DNA of 64,000 nucleotides from Acanthaster planci (lineage: Eukaryota > Echinodermata > Asteroidea > Valvatida > Acanthasteridae): positions 669,453-733,452 of the forward strand of contig NW_019091421.1 in NCBI RefSeq assembly GCF_001949145.1, written 5' to 3'. The notes below the pieces were generated by a model. It did not search any database. It was given only the letters and a program-made list of their open reading frames with translations, and was not told where the DNA came from. Shown here piece by piece: positions 11,666-24,100 of this stretch (its first letter is position 1; each line of letters begins with the position of its first letter). The translations under genes were made by a program, and so were the position numbers.

Positions 11666-12874
11666 GGTATTTGAACTTGGTACCTACTTGGTTAGTTTCC
11701 TCCTGAAACATCCTCTAGGGATCTTGACTTGTGAATGCATAAAGTTTGCTCTCATTAGTGTAGGCACTCTCGGTGATAAAATGCAAAATAATACAGTTCC
11801 TGAAAGACTCCTTGAGTGCCAATGGCACCCTGTGCTCAGTCCTAGGTGGGCCCACCCAGTGGAAACGCTACAGATGCTGAAAGTATTTGAACATGTCATG
11901 TGCACCGTATGTATTTTGAGTACCCGACGACTCTTCCAGATAATTGTGCTTGATGTTATACTCCACAAGTTTAGAGCTATGTGACGCATTTTGAAACGTT
12001 TGGGTCCTGCTGTTGAATTGAGTGGTTGGTTAAGATGATTGAACTGAATTTAACAATTATGTCATAAGTTAACGATCAAACTAGAAAGAACCTACTCTTT
12101 AACACCATACTGCAATCAGTCGGTTGAATGGTGTGGTCCTTCAGCATCCAAGGTCTTACACCATGGACTCTAAGATGATTAGTCCACCAGCTCACCAGAT
12201 CCCCTTTCTTGCCAAAGATCTGCTCGAGAAGCTCACCAGGTATAAGGAATGAATCAAACACCGCCTCGTGGACGGGTAAGTTGGTTGGCCATCCGGTCAG
12301 TTTCATTGGTTGGTAGGTGTACCAGTTGATCAGACTGCTTGCAGATTCCACGATTCTGCACAATTCCTACACTACCTACTCTTATCTATTATTTAATGTA
12401 AAATGTGCAATTTCTTTTGAAAGGCTTGATGTAACATTTTGATGTGAAAACGGCCAGAAATTCTCATCCAGTTTTGGTGACAGTGTCTTCTCTTTGCCTC
12501 TCCCCTCCACCAACGCACACACGTAACAGAAGCACTGTCTCCCTTGAGCTTCACCAACAACATGAAACTACGTTCATTATGCACTAAAGCAAATTTAAAC
12601 ATGGAGCAAGGCTAACGCCTTACAACTCAACTTTGTTATCTGGTGACTTTCATTTCCTTGAAATTTGCCACATTTTTGGTCATGACACACATGTATGGGG
12701 GACCTGGCCTTTGTTACTTCTCAGTTTAAAGGGAAATGTATGAAATATATTTTCCGAATGTGCATAAGCTTAATTTGTATTTAAAAAACAAAATGCAAAG
12801 TCTATCCCTTTGCAGCCTGCATGAAAAAAGATCATTCAAGAAAAAGTTGAAATTACATACCCAACCATATCTGA

Positions 12875-12880
12875 AATAAA
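12875..12880 (+). terminator. Candidate polyadenylation signal for gene 1
   Basis: AATAAA occurs 1.6 kb after the proposed stop of gene 1. If it is the true signal, the minisatellite at 11340-11665 would be in the 3' UTR. Another AATAAA follows near 13302. The assignment is weak. Confidence 0.2.
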
Positions 12881-13222
12881 AACATAAGGCTTAGGCCTTG
12901 CACTTGTTAAATGAATCGCTTGACGTGAAAAGATCTGGAACACCATTTCACAGCGATGCGAGGTTGAACCCTTGCATATCAAATCTGTAGAAGGTACTCT
13001 GGATTTCTAAAGATTTGGAAAAGTTTTCATTTGACGCCAAAGGAGTGTTCCTCAATAGGTTGTCCCCTTTGCAAAATGGTTTCCTGGATCTTTGACATAT
13101 TCTACCTTGTCGTTTTTAAACTTGTGTAGAAATTTTAGCTTCTCGTGCCAAAAATGGAAACAAAGTTAACCCCTTGCAGTCAACGGCAAAATTGTCATTC
13201 AGGTTGAGAATTTGATAAAATA

Positions 13223-13392
13223 TACAGTCGAACCTCGTTAAAAAGAGGTCCTTTGGACTTGGCAAATCACCTGTCAGGATCCTTGTATTATCAGGAATAA
13301 AAACAATGAAAAACAAAGGACTGGGACCTAAAAATTGCTGTTATAAGCAGAATCTTGTATTAACAGTGCTCTTATTAACAAGATTCAAACGT
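13223..13392. mobile_element. Possible pogo/Tigger-like MITE relic
   Basis: The left end CAGTCGAACCTCGTTAAAAA resembles the terminus of pogo-type elements. The right end is a diverged complement (TTAACAAGATTCAAACG), and TA lies on both sides. About 170 bp, non-coding. The terminal repeats are imperfect, so this is tentative. Confidence 0.4.
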
Positions 13393-15416
13393 ATAGCTAA
13401 CCCCCTATTGCAAATCCTTGCTATGACTTGATGAGATGGAGAACTTCAAGAGATAGCAAGTCTAACCCCTTGCAATTTTATCCAAGAGCAAAAATCTGTC
13501 TGTACCAAACTGAATTCTCCAATATCAATTACAAGGCTATCCTGTAGTTAAATGAATGGGCTCTTACAAGGACAAGTTTCAGGAAAAAATGTAATCAAAT
13601 TAAAGCAATCCTAAACCCTTTACCCTTGAAGATGCCAGATTAACAAAAGAGCATTTTTAACTTCAGAAGTTATTTTTAGCATACTTATTTTAAAACATTT
13701 TTTCCCTGTGTGAATATTGTCACATATCTATATTATAAAAACTGTATTACAGGGTTACCCCTTGCAAACAACTGGAGAAAAAAAATGAGAGAAAAACAAA
13801 ATCTTGATTTGGCTGAAATAAGAGCTTTGTCTTTGACAGAGATGCCCAAAGTACTTCAATACCATCTCTAGAACATTTTCCGTAATTATGGGCCTACTGC
13901 CCTGCAGTGTTCCCTTTAAAACGTTAAATTTAGACCATCAAGGGCTACTTTGCAAACTATGACACCAAATTTTTGTGATAACAAAACAAACAGAAAGAAA
14001 AACTCAAATAGAACCCGGGAGTTCATTGAGCTGTCTTTAATATTATACAGCGTCCATTGGGGTTGCATAGTAACAAATGTAAATTACAAATAGCACAAAA
14101 GGCCCTGTCAATAGAGGGTTTTTAGTCATGTGATGTTTGACGGTCGGCATTCAATTTTAATACACAGATGTGCTGAGAAACGTGCACGCCTTCAAAGTCT
14201 CTCAACATTATGCTGTACATGAAATTGCCAACAGAAAAGTGAAGATTCGAAATTGCACTCACTTCCACGGACATGGTATGTTTCTTGAAATGCCATTGCC
14301 CGTCATGTTACATCACCTAAAAAACCTCTATAAAAGACTGAATCAGCAAAAATGATACAAACTATGTTTAGAAAACAGAGGGTGCAACCTTTTACACGTT
14401 CTAGCCATCTTGATTGGTATCCCAGAAAGGCTTTAGGTTTGCCAAAGCCCAAACACCATGTCTTGGATTTAAGATATTAGAGTTAACAGTGAACAAATTT
14501 GATCAAGGGCTCTTCGCAGACTTGAAGTTGGTGTGAACATCTTCAGTTCAAACTAGGATCGGATGTTATCACGGCTGGATATGGTGCTGGCTCTCTGCCA
14601 CAGCTCTAGCAAATGGCAGTGCATCCAATCTTGGGAGGCTGATGTTGAGAAGTCAGACAAACCAGTCCGACCAACATAAGAAATAGCAGAGTTGAATTGC
14701 AAGTTTATATTACTTGATCATCCTTGTTCACTGTTTTAACAGTAATTTTTTTTCTGCTCTTATTTCCTTTTAGACTCTCCATACACTATCTTGACTCTCA
14801 GGAAAAAAAAGACCGCAAGCCCAGCTGATGTACGACTGATGTGTTTGAGTGGTCTCAAACCTGTCTCTTGTAACTGGCAGAGAAAACCACACAAGCTGCA
14901 GGCAGCATGACGTAGTAGACTCGTTTCATGTGCAGCGCGTGCAATGACTTTCTCTGTGCTCACTCGGGTGTTAAAACGCCACTGCCGGTTACTTGTGGAA
15001 GTGTCCCACAGTGCAGTGCAAAAACATGGCAGCTTTTTATAGTTGAACAATGGGAAGGGCATCTGATACTCTGGCAAACAGTTCAGAAAACTCATTGCAT
15101 GTAAGGGCAAGTTGGCTCCAGTCAAGAAAGTTACATGTAAGAAAGGCCAAACAGTGTCTATAGATGTCCATTGCCTTTGAACGTTTGAATTCATCTTACA
15201 AATTTAATGTTTGCATGACTTTTTGACCCATTTGGGCACAATGAGTAACCCGAGATCTGTCCCATTATTACCACATATTGTACATGCTCACTTGAACCTA
15301 TGACAATATCACGGATAAGCAAGTGGGAAGAAATCGAACACATCGGTACAGTGTCTGTGATCTACTTTCGACTTAATCATAGCATCATCCCATGAGAGGA
15401 ACTCGGCCGAGTATTA

Positions 15417-15613
15417 GCTCTTTGCACGCTGCCGCCATAGGCATGCAGAGCCTCGAACTGGCAGCTTGTACAATCGCGTCAGAGTCGCTTTGTCCAGTCG
15501 CATGGTAAAAGAACTAACGCAGCACGTGCAAAATTACACAAGCAACATAAACGGGAATCACTGAACTGGATATATCGAGGCTCTGCATGTCTATAGCAGC
15601 AGCGTGCAAAGAG
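15417..15613 (+). mobile_element. MITE with long terminal inverted repeats, copy B
   Basis: It starts GCTCTTTGCACGCTGCCGCC with AGGCATGCAGAGCCTCG inside, and ends CGAGGCTCTGCATG, then GCAGCGTGCAAAGAGC. Each arm is about 40 bp. The interior is the reverse complement of copy A at 8819-9039. Confidence 0.7.
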
Positions 15614-18121
15614 CGAATAGGCATGGTGGATATCACTAACTTGTGTTTTGCACGTTAACTGTTGTAAACTATACTCTTGAATAGAGCCAACAGTCCATCG
15701 GTGTTACATGCCAGTGTAGCAAACAGCTTTCACACCAACGGCTTCAAGGTGTACATTATTTTAAGTGAAGTTTGGAGCTGACACTTGCCTATGTGGTGGA
15801 AAGCAGATTTACTGAAAGACAGACTTACATGAAATAGTAGTACATGTTTCAAGTGTATGAATCCTTTGAAGTATTTTATCATAATTAACATGGTAACTGG
15901 TAGCCATTGGTACTAGTGTAATGTCTTCTGGCATTTACAAATTTGAAGTAAGCTTGTATGATTTCCTTAGACACACAGTCTGTCAGAACTAGGAGTGGAC
16001 ATTAGGTAATGGGACAATACAGAAATGTTAACTTTGGCTGTTGATTTTGCCATCTGTCCTAGTACTCGGAACACAGTGACCCTATGATATTGTGATCTGA
16101 GCCCTTCTGGTCTGTGACCCCAATCAAGCCAATGTAACTCGCCACTAGCAACCTTTCCATTCAACCTGAATAAGTCGGTAAAAGCTTGCTCGGATGCAAT
16201 GACAGAGCTGTGATTTTTTTTCACATGCATCTTTGGAACCAAAGTTGCCTCATTTGGCTAGTCTACCTTTGAAGAAGTCTCAACAGTGACCAGGAATGAT
16301 GATGGAATGAGTGATGAAATAATGCAAATTACCTGCCAAACAAATAGAAATAGTTTGAAATCAATTTCAGTGATATTTTGATGTCAAATTACACCGAGCA
16401 GGTGTGACATGGACACAAAAAGTCACACTTTTGGAGTGTGAATTTATAGAATGACCCTCAAGCCCAATCGTACCTAACCGTGAACTGCCCCCTCTTTTGG
16501 TGCCAATATGAAATTCAACTGTACCACTTGGTAACTCCCGCAAAAATTCCAAACAGTGCTCTTGAAATTCAATCATTAATGCTGAATACAGAAACCAATC
16601 TTGCTGAAATTGCATTCAAGCAGATGCATGCATTCAGGAAAACGTGGTGTCATGTGCCATCATGATACATAGTTTTTTCAAAAGGTAGCTGCCATGTCAC
16701 AAAATACTGTAAACCATCTTCACACAGGATACTGTCACTTCAAACAAAATTTCCGATTCCTCCAAATGTCAACATGCTGAGGTGAATGCCGTCTCCCGGT
16801 GGTTTGCACCAATCCCACTTTTACACCTAATTCAACACATCTCACTACTCTGTTTTCGGGTTAACTGCAAATCTCCTAAGGTTCCTCAGGGCCATTGTGG
16901 TCATTTATGCATCCAGTCTCAACTTCCACAGTCACTTGGCCTATTTCTGATCATGCTTGGTACCAGTATGCTACACTCACAGGAACCGATTCTTTAGCAG
17001 ATAAAGAGTGACTGTTATGAACACAGACGGACCAAGCTGTCTGTACAGTCAACCCTGGTTAATATGGGACCTTGCCAATATATTTGCGGCATCCAAATTT
17101 TGGAGCGCACCAGCTGTCCCATCGAAGCACTGAGCCGAGTTAATCTTAATCAGGAGTTAGTCTTTACCAAGTTTGAATTGACATGAGTCAATTGTATTTT
17201 CATGCACACTCTGAATACTTGAGCAACTGAAGTCAGGTATTAAAAAAAAAAAAAAAAAAGGAACGTTAAGGCTTAAATAAAAGATAACTGGAATTAGACC
17301 TGGGCATGAGTGGGACACAATTTTGCCTGTTAGTCAGTCGAAATGCCGTGTATTCTTTGCTTCGCCGTATGAACAGCTATTTCGTCTATGTACACATGTG
17401 TCTCTTCATAAATACGTACTTACATTAATTTTACATGCAAAGTGTACATACATAGGAAACTACACAATGGTCAGCCGTCAAGTATTGTATACACGGAACA
17501 AGAACTTCAAATGAGGCTAATAATTTCGGCAGTTTTCGACCAAAAATATATATCAAACATGCTCCCCCGCCATTCATAGAATACAAAGAATCATTCTGTC
17601 ATTATTTTGTTTCAATTAGTACAAATATATAAGTGTACGTATTTGGTTTGTCATGTCGTATATGTACAAAATACAAGAATCTACAGGAGTAATGAAAAGG
17701 AAGGGAAAGAAAAAATCAGGTATCTTGAACATTCCCCAGCTCAATTTGAGACAAATTCAAATTAGGAGATAAACTTGTAGATATATTTCAAAGAAAATAT
17801 GTTATTGTCAGGGTGGAAAAAAAATTTCAAAACAAAAAGCATTTCTTCAAAAAAAAAAGTGTACTTTTCACAAGATTATTCTCCTTCAACAATTTGTTTC
17901 CCCCTCAAAGCTTCCCTTCCTCAAAAATTCGTCAACTCTCGTATATATCAGCTCTGCGATTGACCTTTAAATTGCAACTTTTTTTTCCAGTTTCTTCATA
18001 TTAACAATAAACAGAACAGCATTATTTATAAATGTGGATCAAATGTTCCTATCGCTGGAAACAATGTAAACCGTTGCCCGATTGGTCCAAACCTTTGGGA
18101 AGACTTGAGGCTCTCCAATCA
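15614..18121. other. Intergenic spacer before the XPO6 3' end
   Basis: No gene is supported. It includes a truncated copy of the GGGTCATTTC MITE family around 16340-16460, a poly-A run near 17241-17259, and the sequence into which XPO6 transcription should end (minus strand). I could not place a canonical XPO6 polyadenylation signal. Confidence 0.45.
16340..16460. mobile_element. Truncated MITE of the GGGTCATTTC family
   Basis: The right part matches the copies at 28132-28377 and 53731-53982: AGTTTGAAATCAATTTCAGT, GGACACAAAAAGTCACACTT, and ends TAGAATGACCC. The left arm is missing. Confidence 0.5.
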
Positions 18122-21100
18122 TCATAGCAGTTTCACAGAGCCGGCCGGTAGCGCACTGTTGCATATTCTGTAGTACCTCAGGTCGTTGATGAGTCTCGCC
18201 AGATTTTGGGTGAAGGATGGCAGATCCTGAGGATTAAAACGTTTTCATTTTAAAGTCCTCTGAAAGTAAGTCAGGGTGAAGAAATACATACTACAAAATA
18301 TCACTCAGTTGTCTGTAGCACTAAATACTAAACAGCACTATACCAAGCACTCCATGCAAAGGCACCACAGTATCATATTTTGGTGAGGTTTAAAAAGAGG
18401 GTAGTTTTTATGCCGATATCTTCTACCCTTGTACCACTCAAAACAGTCCTGCCTACTTCTGTGCTATCTGAACGTGTAAGAGTTAAAGGTCATTTGAGGG
18501 GCGACAACCCAACATGACGTAAACGTGAAATTTAGACATCACACTTAAATTTTTTGGGAGGGGGAAATCAAGCTATCAGAAAGCGAGACAATATTTTCCA
18601 AAATTAAAACTCATTTATTTTAGTGTTTCACGCGGAAAATGTTAGCATGACACTGTCCTCTGATTTACTAGTGTCAGCAAGATTTGGCATTAATTTTTTC
18701 GCCCTGCCCAAGTGTATTTTTTACACTGTAGGCTCAGTGTATGCCCCCGAAAGCTTGTGAAAAAAACCACAAGTGTACTCAGGTGGGACTTGAACCCACA
18801 ACCTCCTGCTTACTAGTGCAGACGTCTTAACCGCTCGACCACCGAGCTTGCCGGTGTCGGCTGGCTGGTTCGAATCAGATGTAGCAGCGGGTAGCGCAAA
18901 CAACTATTTCAAGGATGGATTTGCGCCGGGGAGATGTAAATTAATTTTGGATTTTTGTTTGCTTTTTTGCCCTGCCCGACGTGTACCCAAGTACACTTGT
19001 GGTTTTTTTTACAAGCCTTCCGGGGAAACACTGAGCATACAGTGTTAAAATACACTTTGGGCAGGGCCCAAAAAATCCAAAATTAATTTACATCTCCCTG
19101 GCGTAAATCCATCCTTGAAATAAGATCTGGCATAAATATTTGTTGATATATTCTGGTCAAGCAACGTTTCTCGTCCCACCTGGTCTTTCTTGTAATTGCA
19201 CTCGAGTGTCTGCCGCTGGTTCCCGTCCAGCCCGTCAAAGCTCTGCAGGAACTGCAGCAGGAACGTCCCAAAGAAATTGTGGAAGTCCACTGCCGCCATG
19301 TTGTAGACGGTGACCACAATCTCCTCCTGCAGCAGGTCATGTGACTTGTGCAGCATGACTTGCAGGAAGACATTGAGGAACGAGTACAACATCAGATCCC
19401 GAAAGATTTTCTTCAGGTTAGGGGGACAAAGAGAAAGAGAGACAGAGAGAGACGAACAGTTTAAAAACCAACATATAAAAATGTCAGGGATATCGACAGG
19501 CATCCACTGGCCAACGAACCTGGCTTACTGAAATTTTGCAGCATTCACAATGCCACTCTTATGCAATGATTTATTCCTGATTGTACATACAACAGAATTG
19601 GGAAAAAAAAAAAACCTGCTACCAGAGAATTCCAAAATCGTATCGTTAATTTGCCATAAACCACTTTGAGCACAAGGTACCAGCACCCTTCCGGTGTACA
19701 GTAGTAATGATGGAAGCATCGTGCCATGTGCTCTTGAAAATGATTGTCTAGTGGTGGTGGTTCCGAAAGAACCGGATCCAGTATGCCTGCGTGGGATTCA
19801 AACATTGCCTAGCCACGCGGGTACTGGGCCGACACGAGAAATTAATCTTTCAAAATCTGTTCAGATGATTTGGCTTACTTTATGGTACAGTTTATACTTG
19901 GCATTGAGCGTCTCTAGTGACTCCAGATTCTGCTTGAAGATGTCGATGTCTGGCTGCAGAAATGACTGGCCAAATGCCTGAAATAAACCAAACCCCCAAA
20001 TCAGTGAATGATTGCTTGCCATCAGAACAGAACAGATGCTAGAATAAAAAATAAATACTAAATAAATACTAAATGAAAATGAAATGAAGAAGAATATACA
20101 AAAATAGACCCCGCTTTAAGAGTTATATGGCAAATGTGCACTTTCAGGGAAAACCTTTCGTCAATCAAGATTGATATTTCTCCAAATGTTGGCAGCCCGT
20201 AAGAAAGTAGGTAATATGAGAGGTGTCTGTGCCCCAAAATGTGCAACATCGTGATAACTGGCTCGTCAAACAAAGAAGGGGAATTTTCATCCAAAAGTCA
20301 CTTCTGTCCTGGATCCTACCTACCTGCATGATTGCTACAAACTGCTGTTCATTCTCCACGGTCTCCGTACCCGACTGCAGCTTTGTCAAGACCGACACCG
20401 AGAAGAAGTAACGCCACTTGCTGTGTAGCAACTCAAACAGGAGCTTGTACAGTGCCGGCTTGATGTCCGGTGATGCTCTCTGAGAAAAATGGGAAACCAA
20501 CAACTGCAGACTTTGGCTTTATCCAAGTTTAAAGGTACAACCACACAACTAAACGAGGGGGAAATCAACACCACACAACTGACAGGAAGTGAATCCTCAA
20601 TGATGCATCTGCTCAGTGCACACCTGTTGAGGGCGCTAGACAATCCCACTGACGTTCCCCAAACACTATCGCAATAAACTTATCCAATGTGATGCCATTG
20701 ATGCGGTTAGTATCACACTCATGTGTATTCAAACTTGGCATTCCTAGTGCATCAGGCAAGTCACAGCACCCCTACTGGTTCAGAACAAATGGAAACTTCA
20801 GGGGCTGATTTCATGAAACACTGAGACGTGTCTAGAGAAGGGTAACTTGGTTTATCTTACAACTCATCTTAGGATCAATTTCATTAAACTTGAGGATGCG
20901 TTCAACAAGTCTTCTTCACAAATTCTTCCTAACTTAAAATTGGTTTGAGGGTTTTCTTATCTCATTAATGCATCCAGTAATTGACGAAGTGAAAGACAAA
21001 TATTGTCCTCGAGCAGTTTTGTGGGATGAAAACTAGCTGCAGAAACAGACTTGAAAAGTATTACCATTTACAATCAGGCAGTTTTTAAACAAAACGCAAA

Positions 21101-24100
21101 AAAAATAACAGTACAGGAAAACCTATTCGTCATTTTAAAATGGAATTACCAAAATGACTGAAAGCATACACGAGTTAACTGTTGCCACACGTTCGTATTT
21201 TGGCTTTCCCTATATTTTCAACAACTGTTTCCATGAAAGAGTACAACAAAACATGAAACAGCCACCAAATTTCTAGTTATGACCCATCTTTCTTAAAACG
21301 GGATTGGTGAAATCGATTTTGGAACCCTTCTTAGCAAAGATCAATCTTAGACTTGGGGACTCACCTTCAGCCCTAAAAACCGTTGCATAATAAAGATGAG
21401 ATTCATGAAATCGGCCCCAGGTATCCCTTCTCCACAAGCGTGTCTACAAGGTATGACTTCTCATTCGGGTCGCCAAATTAAATTGGTGCAAGAAATTCAA
21501 GTGCCCACATAGAGCAATCATTTTGACATTTCCATCACTGGGGACCTCGACATACAGATCCAATGAGATCCCAGATGACCACTTTGTGCCACTTATTCTC
21601 CCAGCAGCACAAGAAAAACACGGGCATACCTGGGCAACAATCGGGTAGATGTGATCCATACAGATACCGATGATGGTGGGCAGGAAAGCCTTGAAGGCTG
21701 ACCCTGGTTCCTGGACAATGATCTCCAGAATCTGAAGAAACCTGCAGAGGAGAGCACAATAACAGGAGCTGATAAGATGCTAGACATCAGGAATCATCTC
21801 AAAGCTTGTCCCGGACAAGTTGCGGACAAGTTGAGGGTGGAGTCGCTTAGTTCCGGAAGAATTTTCATTAGCAACTTGTCGACCGTGAACGACTGTTTTT
21901 GAGAATTTTGAGATGACTCCTACAGGTTTTCATGCAGCTCTGATCAATTTTTCCTGGCTCACTTTCAAATTGACTTATCCACCAGAACAGATTCTCTTGC
22001 TCATAAGCAGCGACAGACTACAGCTCATCGTTTGAATGCATGGGAGACAATTTGGAATGCAGTGCAAAGAATTCAAACAAGCCCAGACCGTTTGCAAACG
22101 CAAGTTGTTTAAGATCTACAGGGGAGAAACAGTACGGTACACTTACTTTTCTACGACACCTCTTCCTTTATTTCCCTCTTCAAGAATTGTTTCTGTTAAT
22201 CTCTCTCTGCAATACAAACAAAAATAAACATGGAGATTTGAGACTTATTTCAAAAGTTACGAATTGACAGACGCAATCACTCTAATGAAATAATGCCGAC
22301 GTTGCCAGCACTGATATAAAAATGCAACAGCAAATGAGCCGCAGAAAAAGTAGTTTTCCCTCCCCAGCATCTGGTAGTTTGGTGAGTGGGGAATCGGAGC
22401 CAACTGACGGAACTATTCCTGAACCAAACCCCCATATATTGGGTCCCCCGTACCTTGTGAATAAATCCAGGAAGATGGTGATGGTGTGCTGGATGGCCGG
22501 TATGCCCATCTGGACGCGAAGACTCTGGAATGTGGCCAGGTAGAACCCCATCATGTCATTGATGACGTCTGACAAGACAAAACAAACTATATTTGCCTCA
22601 GAAACAAGGTCCAACACCAGCAGGAGAATATTCAAAGTGGATTTGGTCGGAATGCTTTGCCAGTTTTGTACGCGTCCTTACTGGTGCTGACCGGATCATT
22701 TCATAACAATTTCCTCAATGATTCTCAAAATGATTCTCGAATTTAAAAGTTTGTTCGTCAGGACTAGCCTAGCTACTTTTCAGATCTCTGCGAGGTAAGT
22801 ATGGCTAAAAGGATTATGGGCAGGTGTGCGGCCTGTCTTTTTGTGACGTGATCTAATCCTCGGAACAGTTTTTCAAGCTCATTTTTATACAAAGACCCCA
22901 AACCTGTAGTCTAAAGGTGAGAAAAGCAGTCTGTATGCTGTAAAATCTAAGTCTCTTACACACTACAGAATGCATGCTAGGGATTTCTGTCTATCCATGA
23001 GCAAAATGTAAGCATATCTCGTGTGAAGGTTAGGGGACCTGACCAAGCTGATCGGAGTCAGTGTATGGCCGTACCGATGGGACAGACCTTGTGTGTGCAT
23101 ATGTGACCTGTCACGACAAAATGAGAGTAAAGTCGCATCTCATCTCTTTCTTATTTTGAGGGTTTAAAGTTATATTGAAGTGGAGGTCAATTTTGGGGTT
23201 TTGTAATATTTGGAAAGAGTAACCCATCTCCCATTTAATTCCAAATGTTTTGTAGAATCACATATTCAAAAATGTCATTTTCTCAGCAATTTTGACAATA
23301 GCATTATGCATGCCTGGTGTGAAATGTTGAAACAATGTCGGGAACAAAGACGCAAAGCTGCCAGAATAATGTCACATTGTCACCTTACACATTTACCCTA
23401 AGTGTTCCATGTACATGCAATTGGACTGCTCTGCTGAATTCAACAATACCAATATCTGAGTATTTGAAAATTCTGACTTTCACCTCATTTTGTGGTGACA
23501 GGTCACATGTTGCTGCTCTTGAATGACCTCCAATGCCTTCATTTTGGTTGTGCATTGTTGGAATACCAAACTAGCTCACTGAATCCCTGCTGAAAGGGGA
23601 GTCTTCAATTTCTGTCACTAGAGGGCTGCACAACGCATGGACCGGACATGGCACAAGAGCAACTTTTACCCGATTGCTGGATGTAGATTGGGAACAGATA
23701 GAGGGCGACGTCGATGGAGTCCTGTAAGGAGTTGTGACAGATCTGCTTGGTCTTGGATACCTCCCCTGCAATGGACTCCACCTGGTCTGACAGCAACTGT
23801 AACGCTCTTCTGATCGTTGGCTTGGCTGTGAATAAAAAAGAATATATCACAGATATGTATTAGCCACAGTGCATTTAACGAATACAAAAATATAACCTGC
23901 GCTCAAGCAAGCACATTTTCCAGTGCAAAAACTATATTCTCACACCAGTTAAAAAACAAACTGGACATCACCTGAAGCCTGTGATAGCTAAAACCGATGA
24001 TCTAAGTCTCAGAGTTTTTCCGGTAAGGGGAGGGGTTTCTTTCCTTTTTCTTCAAGTGCCACATTCAGTGAAATTTCAACACAATCAGAAAGCCTGTTAT

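Larger units (their letters stand above)
11666..15416. other. Intergenic spacer between convergent genes, left half
   Basis: I found no supported coding exon here. Short open frames (for example minus-strand 12076-12363 and 14760-15194) lack recognisable protein character and splice logic. Possible content is the 3' UTR of gene 1, a pogo-like MITE relic at 13223-13392, and a scatter of the phrase ACCCCTTGCA between 12800 and 13770. Confidence 0.5.

Noticed and set aside
11243-11984. Long overlapping open frames on both strands
   Set aside because: They are produced by the stop-free minisatellite units; there are no splice or domain signals.
18783-18846. tRNA gene on the minus strand
   Set aside because: A and B boxes are present, but the stems are poor and it continues into a SINE body with other copies nearby.
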